Shown: positions 43,927 to 52,213 of the stretch, one piece after another
Layout of the letters: every line of letters starts with the position of its first letter
Position numbering within the stretch: position 1 is the stretch's first letter
DNA from: Pantanalinema rosaneae
GTDB taxonomy: Bacteria > Cyanobacteriota > Cyanobacteriia > Leptolyngbyales > Leptolyngbyaceae
Length of the DNA: 64,000 bases
Assembly (NCBI RefSeq): GCF_050753385.1
Contig: NZ_JBLZFZ010000005.1
Coordinates: 62,001 to 126,000, forward strand
Direction: 5' to 3'
Notes under the pieces: model-generated
What the model was told of the DNA's origin: nothing
What the model saw: the letters and a program-made list of their open reading frames with translations, nothing else
Databases searched by the model: none
Translations under genes and position numbers: made by a program

Positions 43927-44090
43927 GCTACCCCTCAGAAAAGCTGCAAGAGGAGGTAGCCTTTATTGCTTACCATTTCCATTGGTCACTGGAAGACGTT
44001 TTGGGCTTGGTACACCGCGATCGCCAGGGCTGGGTGGAAGAAATCATTAAAATTCGGCAGCGCACCGTCGAATCGATGCTGGAAGACTAA
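43869..44090 (+). CDS. DUF6760 family protein, probably expressed by -1 frameshift
   Basis: A frame of 73 residues whose conserved part starts at GGILGYPSEKLQEEVAF and continues as IAYHFHWSLEDVLGL and GWVEEIIKIRQ, a small domain of cyanobacterial contractile-injection loci. The only starts in this frame are GTGs (43869, 43878) inside the chaperone gene and without a ribosome site, and conserved residues begin exactly where the frame could be entered at 43914-43917. That suggests it is reached by -1 frameshifting at the G-run, making a chaperone-DUF6760 fusion of about 180 residues. Coordinates are for the open frame and not a confirmed start. Confidence 0.6.
   Translation: MSVVQQSFSSGVSFIGGILGYPSEKLQEEVAFIAYHFHWSLEDVLGLVHRDRQGWVEEIIKIRQRTVESMLED
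43914..43962 (+). promoter_or_regulatory. Putative programmed -1 ribosomal frameshift signal
   Basis: Seen: a slippery-like GGGGGAA run (43914-43920) and a stem-loop with a 12-bp stem: arms AGGCTACCCCTC (43925-43936) and GAGGAGGTAGCCT (43950-43962), one bulged A, 13-nt loop. The spacer is 4 nt and the chaperone stop TAG (43924-43926) overlaps the stem. The known P2 E/E' tail chaperones use the same genetic logic. The heptamer is not the ideal X-XXY-YYZ type (A-site GAA to GGA), so efficiency is unknown. The stem could also arise by chance in coding sequence. Confidence 0.5.
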
Positions 44091-44099
44091 GACCGCAGA

Positions 44100-44345
44100 C
44101 TACGATCGCTGTTCACACCCAATCCCATCTTTATCGCCATCGAAACGATGGGGGTCGGGTGGCAAGACTTTGAAATTGCGGTAGGGGATATCCTTACAGT
44201 CCAGATCAGGAGGTGGCAGTGGAATGCACACCTCTGGGTAGGCAGGGCTGCATGGAGCCTGGGCGATCGTAGTAGGTTGCCATTGCCCTAAACTAATCAG
44301 GGCGATCGTGAGGAGGAGAATGATGCCTAAACGTTGGAAACTCAT
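44100..44345 (-). CDS. Secreted excalibur calcium-binding protein
   Basis: An 81-residue secreted protein: signal peptide MSFQRLGIILLLTIALIS with cleavage near TIAQA-PC. It ends in the excalibur motif DPHRFDGDKDGIGCE, an EF-hand-like Ca2+ loop with a conserved Cys. Additional Cys residues are in PCSPAYPEVCIPLPPPDLDC. Its start ATGA overlaps the uraD stop (44342-44345), so translational coupling after uraD is likely. Function unknown. Confidence 0.82.
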   Translation of the reverse strand: MSFQRLGIILLLTIALISLGQWQPTTIAQAPCSPAYPEVCIPLPPPDLDCKDIPYRNFKVLPPDPHRFDGDKDGIGCEQRS

Positions 44346-44845
44346 GGTGATTCGACAATATCCTGGAGGCGAAAATTAGCGATCTGAGCAATTTCACTCA
44401 GGGCTTGTTGCTGTTCTTGTGCAGCAGAGTTTTCCAATCGTTGCACAAAAGCTGCCAGAATACTTGTTTTGGTATGATTTTTGACGGCAATGATAAAGGG
44501 AAAGCCAAATTTCTCGCGATATGCCTGGTTTAATGCCTGAAAGCGATCGTATTCCGCCGCCGTGAGTTGATCGAGTCCCGCACCTGCCTGCTCCTGAACA
44601 GAAGCTGCCGCCATTTTCGCTTTACTACCCAAGTCCGGGTGTGCCCGAATCAATGCCAGTTGTTGATCGGGACTGAGGGCTTGCACGACCTCTACCATCT
44701 GCTGGTGCAACTGATCGCGATCGATAAAGGGACGTTGGTTCCAGACCGCTTGAGCAATGCCAGGAGTATCCTCAAAAATGGCTCCCAACACCTCGACAAA
44801 TTCGGTCTGACTCATTTGGTTTAGTTGCTCAAGGGAGTAGGGCAT
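44342..44845 (-). CDS. uraD: OHCU decarboxylase
   Basis: A 167-residue 2-oxo-4-hydroxy-4-carboxy-5-ureidoimidazoline decarboxylase, which completes the conversion of urate oxidation products to S-allantoin. Motifs: IRAHPDLGSKA (catalytic His in HPDLG), and FGFPFIIAVKNHTKT at about residue 110. Length is normal. It is divergent from the xanthine dehydrogenase operon, 140 bp apart, which fits purine catabolism. No urate oxidase or hydroxyisourate hydrolase is in the window, so the step before it must be encoded elsewhere. Confidence 0.9.
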   Translation of the reverse strand: MPYSLEQLNQMSQTEFVEVLGAIFEDTPGIAQAVWNQRPFIDRDQLHQQMVEVVQALSPDQQLALIRAHPDLGSKAKMAAASVQEQAGAGLDQLTAAEYDRFQALNQAYREKFGFPFIIAVKNHTKTSILAAFVQRLENSAAQEQQQALSEIAQIANFRLQDIVESP

Positions 44846-44985
44846 TGGAAGGTGACATGGGAACAGCTAGGAACTCCGGCGACCGGAAACTGTACGCATG
44901 AATACATCGGTGATCCCAGTTAAAGTTGTATACAAGTCTACGTTAAAAACCACAATCGTAACGCTTTCAACTCAGGTTTAATTCC

Positions 44986-46425
44986 GTGAATCAGGCATCC
45001 GATCATAGTTTCACCCTGATCATTAATGGCGACATGGTTCGGGTCACAGGAATTTGCCCCAGCTTAACGCTGCTGGAGTATTTGCGGCAGAGTGGTCGCA
45101 CCGGCACGAAGGAGGGCTGTGGCGATGGGGACTGTGGTGCCTGTACGGTCGCTATGATTGCTCCGGGAACCGATGGCAAGCTGCATTATCAGGCAGTCAA
45201 CAGTTGCTTAATGCCGATCGCAGCCTTGGCAGGACGGGAGATTCTGACGATCGAAGGCATTGCCAGGGAGCAGTTACATCCTGTCCAAGCGGCTATGGTG
45301 CAAACCGGAGGTTCCCAGTGTGGCTACTGCACTCCGGGATTCATTATGAGCCTGTTTGCCGCGTATTATGATGGCGCGATCGCAGATAGTACGGTGGAAG
45401 GCAACCTCTGTCGTTGCACAGGTTATCTTGCCATTCGGCGAGCGGTACAACAGATCATGGAGTCAATCGCGGCTTATCCACCAACGGATCCGTTTAGTCA
45501 ACGCTTACAGCAGGTCAACAGTGATTGGTCGGCTCTGACCTATACCAATCAGCAGCAGATCTTTTATCGTCCGACTCACCTCCAAACAGTATTAGATTTG
45601 CTGTACCAACACCCCACCGCCGTCCTGATTGCCGGAGCCACGGATCTGGGACTCGAACTGAGCCACCATCGCCAAACCTTTCCGGTGCTGATTTCTCTGG
45701 AAGCCGTCGCCGAATTGCAGCAAATCACCGTTACCGACACAGCCGTCACCATTGGAGCCGCTGTCACCCTGACCACGATCGCCGCCCAACTCCGAGGGCT
45801 AGTTCCCAGCCTGGATGAGATGCTGTACTGGTTTGCTGCCCGCCAAATTCGTAACCGAGCCACGATCGGGGGCAATATTGCTAATGCTTCCCCGATCGGA
45901 GATTTACCCCCCGTATTACTGGCGCTGGATGCAGAACTATTGATTGCAGGTCGCCAGGGTAATCGCAGTATGGCGATCGCGGACTTCTTTCAAGGCTATC
46001 GGCAAACCGCGTTGCAACCCGGAGAAGTGATTGTATCAGTAACGATTCCCAGAAGCCTGACTCCGGCTGCGGTGCGGCGGTTAAGTCAGTCCTATAAAGT
46101 CGGGAAGCGGGGAACCGATGACATCAGCATTGTCGCCGCCGCCTTTACGATCGATCTGGATCACCAGGGACGAATTATTCATGCCCGATTGGCGTATGGC
46201 GGAGTCGCCGCTACTCCAATTAGAGCTTTAGACGTGGAGCAAACCCTGCTCGGACAACCCTGGAATTTAACCACAGTGCAAGCCGTCAAACCGGCATTGA
46301 GAGAGGCATTTACCCCGTTGACGGACATGCGAGGCAGTGCCGCCTATCGCTGCCTGTTAGTCGCGAATTTGTTTGAAAAGTTTTTTGTCGAGTGCGAGGC
46401 TGTCAATTCGGAGGTAGGCGAATGA
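44986..46425 (+). CDS. Xanthine dehydrogenase small subunit (2Fe-2S and FAD)
   Basis: A 479-residue subunit. Residues 1-150 hold two 2Fe-2S clusters (GTKEGCGDGDCGACTV and QCGYCTPGFIM with EGNLCRCTGY). Residues about 190-370 are the FAD-binding domain (ATDLGLELSHHRQ, TIGGNIANASPIGD) followed by the CO-dehydrogenase-flavoprotein C-terminal domain. It would pass electrons from the molybdenum subunit to NAD+. The stop TGA overlaps the next ATG (ATGA, 46422-46425). Purine oxidation fits the uraD gene next door, though related aldehyde oxidases share the domains. Confidence 0.9.
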   Translation: MNQASDHSFTLIINGDMVRVTGICPSLTLLEYLRQSGRTGTKEGCGDGDCGACTVAMIAPGTDGKLHYQAVNSCLMPIAALAGREILTIEGIAREQLHPVQAAMVQTGGSQCGYCTPGFIMSLFAAYYDGAIADSTVEGNLCRCTGYLAIRRAVQQIMESIAAYPPTDPFSQRLQQVNSDWSALTYTNQQQIFYRPTHLQTVLDLLYQHPTAVLIAGATDLGLELSHHRQTFPVLISLEAVAELQQITVTDTAVTIGAAVTLTTIAAQLRGLVPSLDEMLYWFAARQIRNRATIGGNIANASPIGDLPPVLLALDAELLIAGRQGNRSMAIADFFQGYRQTALQPGEVIVSVTIPRSLTPAAVRRLSQSYKVGKRGTDDISIVAAAFTIDLDHQGRIIHARLAYGGVAATPIRALDVEQTLLGQPWNLTTVQAVKPALREAFTPLTDMRGSAAYRCLLVANLFEKFFVECEAVNSEVGE

Positions 46426-48758
46426 ACAGTGTGGGTCAGCGACGGAGTCATGAAAGCGCGATCGGGCATGTTACAGGGCAAGCCGTTTATACCGATGATC
46501 AACGGTTACAGGCAGGCATGTTACATCTTCATCCGGTGTTATCGCCCCATGCCAGAGCCAAGATCATCGGCATCGATCTTGTAAATGCCCTTGCCATTGA
46601 TGGTGTTGTCACTGTGATCACGGCAACGGATATTCCCGGAGAGAACAATACAGGGACACTGCGCCATGATGAAGTTCTCTTGCCTACCGAGGAGGTGAGC
46701 TACTGGGGACAGGCGATCGTGTGGGTTGTAGGCAGAACCGAAGCAGCAGCACGACGGGGGGCAGCCCAGGTCATCGTTGACTATGAAGTGTTGGAGCCAG
46801 TGTTGACGATTGCAGCCGCGATCGCGCAACAGCAGTTTCATAGCGATCCCAAGGTAATGCAGCGGGGGAATGTAGGGCTGGCGTTAGCCGAGTCAGAGTA
46901 TCGTCTGGACGGGGAAATTGAGATCGGTGGACAGGATCACTTTTACCTGGAAACCCATACCAGTTGGGCAATTCCCGATTTAGAAGGCAACTATCACATC
47001 TATTCTTCTACCCAGCATCCCTCAGAAACGCAGGCGATCGTCGCCCATGTCTTAGGCATTCCTAGCAATCGGGTGGTTGTCACCTGTTTACGCATGGGAG
47101 GTGGGTTTGGGGGCAAAGAAACCCAGGCGAATCCCTTAGCGGCGATCGTGGCAGTTGCCGCCCAGAAAACTGGCTGTCCAGTACGGGGACGACTCCGCCG
47201 AGATCAGGATATGATTCTGACGGGCAAGCGACATGGGTTTTTAGGACGCTACCAGGTTGGCTTTACCGCCGACGGTCGGCTACACGCCCTGGACGTCGAT
47301 TTGTATGCCGATGGCGGTTGGAGTCTGGATCTGTCTCCCCCGATTTTGCAACGCGCCATGTTCCACATTGACAATGCCTACTACATTCCTCACCTGGAAG
47401 TACGGGGGCAGATTGTTAAAACCCACAAAGTCTCGAATACCGCCTTCCGGGGGTTTGGCGGTCCCCAAGGCATGGTAGTGATTGAAGAAATCCTCGATCG
47501 GGTTGCTAGAACCCTTGGACTTCCTCCCGATCAGGTACGAGAACGCAATTTCTACCACGGAACCGGAGAAACCAACACCACCCATTACGGTCAGGAAATT
47601 CGGGCTAATCGGATCAGCCGGATTTGGAGTGAAGTAAAAGCCCAGGCGGATTTTGCGGCTAGACAACAGGCGATCGCGGAATTCAACCAACGAAATGCTT
47701 ACAAAAAACGTGGATTAGCCATTACCCCCGTCAAATTCGGCATTTCATTTACCAAAACTGAATATAACCAGGCAGGCGCATTCATCTTAATTTACCAGGA
47801 CGGTAGCATCCAGTTAAACCACGGTGGCACAGAGATGGGGCAGGGCTTACATACCAAAATGCTTCAGGTTGCTTCTCAGGCATTAGGCGTGTCAATTCAG
47901 CGATTTCGGATGATGCCAACCAGTACCGATAAAGTCCCGAATACCTCAGCCACCGCCGCCTCTAGTGGAGCAGATTTAAACGGTCAGGCGGTGAAGGATG
48001 CCTGTGAAACGTTGAAAGCTCGATTAGCGGTAGTCGCTGCCCAACTCCTGCATCTCGATTCAGCCACAGAGTTAGTCTTTGCCGATGATTACATTTATGC
48101 TCCCAATCAAGCCACAAAAGTGGAATTTACTACAGTGGTTAAACAGGCTTACCACGATCGCGTGAGTCTATCGGCAACTGGCTATTACCGGACTCCCGAG
48201 ATTTACTTTGATGCCCAAACAGGGAAAGGCAATCCATTCTATTACTATGCGTTTGGGGCGGGTGTGAGTGAGGTAGAAATTGATGGTTTTACCGGGACAT
48301 TTAAACTCCGCCAAGTCGATATTGTTCATGATGTGGGCAACTCCTTAAATCCATTGATTGATCTGGGACAAATTGAAGGGGGATTTGTGCAGGGGATGGG
48401 TTGGTTAACGATGGAAGAACTGGTCTGGGACGAGCAGGGACGACTCCGCACATCTGCCCCCAGTACCTACAAAATCCCGACGATTAGTGAAGTACCCGAA
48501 CAGTTTCGAGTGCAGTTGTTAGAACGAGCCGCCCAGGATGGCGTGATTTATGGTAGTAAGGCAGTGGGTGAACCGCCCTTTATGCTGGCAATTTCGGTGC
48601 GAGAGGCAATTCGATCTGCTGTTGCGGCGTTTGGTCAACCGTTGCAGGTACCCTTAGCGGCTCCCTCCACTCCCGAAGCTATTCTCCGGGCGATCGAGGT
48701 TGTTCAGTCAATGTCGCCTACCCCTGCTCCCGCACTGACCTTGATCACCCCATCCTGA
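46422..48758 (+). CDS. Xanthine dehydrogenase molybdenum-binding large subunit
   Basis: A 778-residue molybdopterin subunit that hydroxylates hypoxanthine/xanthine to urate. Domains: aldehyde oxidase a/b hammerhead (about 15-120; SHESAIGHVTGQAVYTDD), then the MoCo-binding domain with GGGFGGKETQAN, FGISFTKTEYNQ, GGTEMGQGLHTKM and the C-terminal KAVGEPPFMLAISVREAI carrying the catalytic Glu. The ATG at 46422 overlaps the small-subunit stop and the longer upstream frame is not needed. Its stop TGA overlaps the XdhC start, so all three are coupled. Confidence 0.92.
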   Translation: MNSVGQRRSHESAIGHVTGQAVYTDDQRLQAGMLHLHPVLSPHARAKIIGIDLVNALAIDGVVTVITATDIPGENNTGTLRHDEVLLPTEEVSYWGQAIVWVVGRTEAAARRGAAQVIVDYEVLEPVLTIAAAIAQQQFHSDPKVMQRGNVGLALAESEYRLDGEIEIGGQDHFYLETHTSWAIPDLEGNYHIYSSTQHPSETQAIVAHVLGIPSNRVVVTCLRMGGGFGGKETQANPLAAIVAVAAQKTGCPVRGRLRRDQDMILTGKRHGFLGRYQVGFTADGRLHALDVDLYADGGWSLDLSPPILQRAMFHIDNAYYIPHLEVRGQIVKTHKVSNTAFRGFGGPQGMVVIEEILDRVARTLGLPPDQVRERNFYHGTGETNTTHYGQEIRANRISRIWSEVKAQADFAARQQAIAEFNQRNAYKKRGLAITPVKFGISFTKTEYNQAGAFILIYQDGSIQLNHGGTEMGQGLHTKMLQVASQALGVSIQRFRMMPTSTDKVPNTSATAASSGADLNGQAVKDACETLKARLAVVAAQLLHLDSATELVFADDYIYAPNQATKVEFTTVVKQAYHDRVSLSATGYYRTPEIYFDAQTGKGNPFYYYAFGAGVSEVEIDGFTGTFKLRQVDIVHDVGNSLNPLIDLGQIEGGFVQGMGWLTMEELVWDEQGRLRTSAPSTYKIPTISEVPEQFRVQLLERAAQDGVIYGSKAVGEPPFMLAISVREAIRSAVAAFGQPLQVPLAAPSTPEAILRAIEVVQSMSPTPAPALTLITPS

Positions 48759-49744
48759 TGACGATCGCGGGTTATCGCCAATTGGCAACCGTTCTGGAGG
48801 CAGGCAAAGCGGCGGTACTTGCCACCGTGGTTCAGGTACGTGGTTCTGTGCCGAGGGAAGTTGGGGCGAAGATGATCATTGATGAGGATGGTCAGACGTT
48901 GGATACGATCGGCGGCGGTGCGGGAGAAGCCAAGGTGATTCAGCACGCTATGACAGTGTTACAAACTGGCGTGAAGCAGTGGGTAGAGATTGATCTGACT
49001 GGAGCCAGCGATCGTGACACTCAGGGCGTGTGTGGGGGACGGATGCAGGTCTGGTTAGAGCGTTGGTCGGGTGAGGCAGCGTTGCGCTTCGTCCACCAAA
49101 TTTTGCAGCCATTAGCGGCTGGACGATCGCTGACCATCGTCACCCCTTTTGCAATCGATCAATCTCCCTACAGTGTTGAACAGACTTTAGATCTAAATTT
49201 AGATCTAAGCTTAGATCAAGCCTTTGTGGAAGTGTTACAACCACCCCCTATTCTAGTGATTGTGGGTGCAGGACATGTCGGCGAACAATTAGCCAAGGTA
49301 GCAGCGTTCATTGGCTTCGAGATTTGGGTACAGGACGATCGCCCCGAGTGGGCAAACTCCCACCGCTTCCCCCAGGCGACCCAGATATTCACAGCACCGA
49401 TCCGGGAGACGATCGCGCCACTAGAGACGCATACTAATCTGTATATTACCCTGGTGACACGCGGCTACACCTATGATTTAGAAGCTTTAGAAGCAATCCT
49501 AAATCACAGATTGTCGTGTCAGTATATTGGTATGATTGGCAGTCAACGACGAGTTCAACAGGTGTATCAAACCTTACAAGAACGGGGTATTGTCACAAGT
49601 CAACTCAAGACCATCCATGCCCCGATCGGGCTGGATATCGGAGCGCTGACACCCGAAGAAATCGCCATTAGTATTGCTGCCGAACTGATTCAAGTTCGTC
49701 GGGGTGGCACAGGTCAATCCCTATCCCACCCATTACGTGATTGA
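48758..49744 (+). CDS. xdhC: XdhC family maturation protein
   Basis: A 328-residue protein of the XdhC/CoxI family that binds and sulfurates the molybdenum cofactor before insertion into the large subunit. Seen: VLATVVQVRGSVPREVGAKM, TLDTIGGGAGEAKVIQ, the Rossmann motif LVIVGAGHVGEQLAKVAAFI-like region (residues about 165-185), and YTYDLEALEAILNHR. The start ATG at 48758 overlaps the preceding stop by one base. It closes the operon, and a family-2 repeat follows. Confidence 0.9.
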   Translation: MTIAGYRQLATVLEAGKAAVLATVVQVRGSVPREVGAKMIIDEDGQTLDTIGGGAGEAKVIQHAMTVLQTGVKQWVEIDLTGASDRDTQGVCGGRMQVWLERWSGEAALRFVHQILQPLAAGRSLTIVTPFAIDQSPYSVEQTLDLNLDLSLDQAFVEVLQPPPILVIVGAGHVGEQLAKVAAFIGFEIWVQDDRPEWANSHRFPQATQIFTAPIRETIAPLETHTNLYITLVTRGYTYDLEALEAILNHRLSCQYIGMIGSQRRVQQVYQTLQERGIVTSQLKTIHAPIGLDIGALTPEEIAISIAAELIQVRRGGTGQSLSHPLRD

Positions 49745-49758
49745 GTGTAGGGCTGGAC

Positions 49759-49931
49759 TTACAGCAGTTTTCGCCCCCCTAGCCCCCCAATTTTGGGGGG
49801 AACAGGAGCCAAAGTCCCCCAAAATATACCTGCGGCAGCGTAGAAAGGGGGCTTAATGCCCTACGGGCATACCAGAAAGGGAGGCTGACCGAATTGACAA
49901 GTGTGGTGCATTCATTTGAGAACGGCTGTAA
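49759..49931. mobile_element. MITE-like element, family 2, copy A
   Basis: A 173-bp element with terminal inverted repeats TTACAGCAGTTTTC and GAGAACGGCTGTAA. It carries CCCCCCAATTTTGGGGGG, the variant loop (49821-49846, inverted) and a small GCCC-TAC-GGGC stem. It is nearly identical in layout and sequence to the element at 62380. It lies tail-to-tail between xdhC and the HEAT lipoprotein gene and ends 13 bp from the latter's stop. Confidence 0.8.
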
Positions 49932-49944
49932 ACAGCAGGACAAA

Positions 49945-51015
49945 TTACCAACCGCCCCAGGTGACCGGTTGCACACCCTGATTTTTCATAGTTTTGACCA
50001 CCTCATACCCACGGGATTCTGCCCAGTTTTTAGCCGCCTGACTCAGTTGGCTTTCCCCAGAATTCAGGTATGCCAGCGCCATTGTTTTATTGCCTTTGGT
50101 TTCTAGCGATTTGATCAGAGTATTGACAATATCGCGATCGCCAATACTGATGAACGCATACAGAGCCGTTTGAATCGCGCGATAATCATTCGACTCCACA
50201 TCTTTCAGCAACACCGTTTTAGCCGTTGCCCAATTTTGCCGCAACTCTCCGCCCTTTTGCTGGGCAACCAGGAAACGAATTTTATCGGTATCTGTTTGGG
50301 GTTCCCAGTCTAACTTCGCCAAGGCGCGTGCCGCAAATAGGTTAGAGTACCAATCGGTTAAGTTCGCTGCCAGGGGTTTAATGGCTTTTTGATCACCAAT
50401 ATCGCCCAGCACGATCGCCGCCCCTAACCGGATCATGGCGTTGTCATCCTTCAAAGCTTTGATCATGGGATCGACGGCTGGAGTCCCGATCGCGGCTAAT
50501 GCCGATCGGGTTTCGTCTAACACCTTTCTGTTTTCGCTGGTCAATCCCGGCATGAGGAGTTTGATCACCTTTGGATCTTTAGCGGCCAGGTCTTTAAGGG
50601 CAGTTTTAGTTGCCTCACGCACCTGAGGATTGGGATCTTGGAGGGCGGTAATCAATGGCTTGGCGGCGCGGCTATCTTGAAGTTTGCCTAAGGCGGTAAC
50701 CGCCTGTTTGCGAATCGAGACATCAGCTTCGACACTGACACTTTGAATTAAGGCATCAACCGCCTGTTTGTCACCAATATTCCCGAGGGCTTCTGCCGCT
50801 TGCGCTGATAATGGCTCTTGCTGTTTCAACAGGTTAATTAGTTCCGTGACATTCTTTTGAGTTTCCAGTTCAACAATTCTGGAGTCTCTACCACCACAAC
50901 CCGTTGTCACCAAAAGTAATAAACTTAAGCCCAGGGTGATGGTCTGAGTTTTTAGCGGATGGAGTTTAGCGCCAGAACTTGATAATTCAGTGTGACTCAT
51001 AGGGGGTATATGCAT
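49945..51015 (-). CDS. HEAT-repeat lipoprotein
   Basis: A 356-residue lipoprotein: signal TQTITLGLSLLLLVTTGC with lipobox VTTGC. The mature protein is composed of about six HEAT repeats, for example AKPLITALQDPNPQVREAT, KQAVTALGKLQ and DKQAVDALIQSVS, with LGDIGD-type turns. HEAT repeats are protein-binding superhelices; similar proteins are related to PBS-lyase folds, but here the lipid anchor suggests a periplasmic or outer-membrane scaffold. The start could be ATG 51000; no ribosome site distinguishes it from 51015. Confidence 0.82.
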   Translation of the reverse strand: MHIPPMSHTELSSSGAKLHPLKTQTITLGLSLLLLVTTGCGGRDSRIVELETQKNVTELINLLKQQEPLSAQAAEALGNIGDKQAVDALIQSVSVEADVSIRKQAVTALGKLQDSRAAKPLITALQDPNPQVREATKTALKDLAAKDPKVIKLLMPGLTSENRKVLDETRSALAAIGTPAVDPMIKALKDDNAMIRLGAAIVLGDIGDQKAIKPLAANLTDWYSNLFAARALAKLDWEPQTDTDKIRFLVAQQKGGELRQNWATAKTVLLKDVESNDYRAIQTALYAFISIGDRDIVNTLIKSLETKGNKTMALAYLNSGESQLSQAAKNWAESRGYEVVKTMKNQGVQPVTWGGW

Positions 51016-51183
51016 CCAGGAAAGCGTACTTCCCTACCTACAGGTCTTGGTTTTGGCTCTCCCGAAAAGTTGCCAAATCTGGAAACTATGACTTTAGAAA
51101 ATTGCCATATTTGGAAGCTATCCCTGCCAGGTTACGCAACGGTATGGTTGCTTCCTTAACCGAATCTATGGGTAAACTAGGCT

Positions 51184-52185
51184 ATGCAGTTCAACATTCT
51201 CATGTCTCTGTTTGATCTACTTGATCTACGAACTTTAGGCTTAATTGCTACGACCCTGTATCAGGTGATTGCTTGCTGGCGAGAAGATCGATCGCCACCT
51301 CCGGGGCAATGGGCAGATGTGGGAGGCTATCGGTTACACTATGTCACGGCTGGTACAGGCGATTTGACGATCGTGCTAGATCATAGCTTGGGTGGGATAG
51401 AGGGATATTTGCTTTTGGATGAATTGGCAAAACTATCACGAGTTTGTATCTACGATCGGGCAGGGTTTGGTTGGAGCGATCGTAGCCCCTATCCCCGTAC
51501 CAGTCATCAGATTGTAACGGAACTAGACAAAATGTTGACCTGTGCTGGATTAGCACCGCCTTATCTGCTCGTAGGCAACTCGTTTGGCAGCTACAACATG
51601 CGACTCTACGCCTACCGCTTCCCCGAAAAAGTAGTCGGGTTAGTCATTACAGACGGTTTACATGAATCGGGAATGTTACAAATGCCACTTGCCTTAAAAG
51701 GACTGCAACTGGTCTTTGTCTCTGGGTTTATCATGTCCGTTTTGGGATCTGGGTTGGGGTTAATTCGGATCCTGAAGCTAGTAGGTGGATTTGAATTACT
51801 GAAACCGGAATTACGCCAGTTTTCCCGCTCCTCGCTGCAAGCTGTAAAACGGTCATTTTGTCGTCCTAAACATTGGCTAACCATGACTCAAGAACTGCTA
51901 GCTCTGGCTACCAGTAGTCGCCAAGTTCGTTGTGCAAATGATTTAAAGGATTTACCGATCCTCAGTATCAAATCCCATGCTTTCTTCAAAGCATCCTTAA
52001 TCACTATTTTGATGCCTCTAAAAGCGGCTGATAGATTGCGCGATCGGATGCATCATCAGTTTAAAAGCCTGTCAAGTCATTGTGTGCAATTAGATGCAGA
52101 TAGAAGTGGTCACTTTGTTTGGATCGATCAACCCGATGTCATTCCTCATGCAGTTCATCTGCTGCTGGACAAGTACCGCCAGTAA
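51184..52185 (+). CDS. Alpha/beta hydrolase
   Basis: A 333-residue alpha/beta-hydrolase: VLDHSLGGIEGYLLL (oxyanion region), VCIYDRAGFGWSD, the nucleophile elbow LLVGNSFGSYNM (GNSFG, Ser), and RSGHFVWIDQPD with the catalytic His. The N-terminal segment is moderately hydrophobic. The substrate is unknown. A pair of 14-bp imperfect direct repeats (TTGCCAAATCTGGAAACTAT and ATTGCCATATTTGGAAGCTAT, near 51071-51122) lies just upstream, possibly regulatory. Confidence 0.85.
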   Translation: MQFNILMSLFDLLDLRTLGLIATTLYQVIACWREDRSPPPGQWADVGGYRLHYVTAGTGDLTIVLDHSLGGIEGYLLLDELAKLSRVCIYDRAGFGWSDRSPYPRTSHQIVTELDKMLTCAGLAPPYLLVGNSFGSYNMRLYAYRFPEKVVGLVITDGLHESGMLQMPLALKGLQLVFVSGFIMSVLGSGLGLIRILKLVGGFELLKPELRQFSRSSLQAVKRSFCRPKHWLTMTQELLALATSSRQVRCANDLKDLPILSIKSHAFFKASLITILMPLKAADRLRDRMHHQFKSLSSHCVQLDADRSGHFVWIDQPDVIPHAVHLLLDKYRQ

Positions 52186-52213
52186 ATTAGGTGATTGGGT
52201 TTCGCCTCCAGAT

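Noticed and set aside
49779..49976. 65-residue minus-strand frame after xdhC
   Set aside because: Translation of the family-2 repeat, not a gene.
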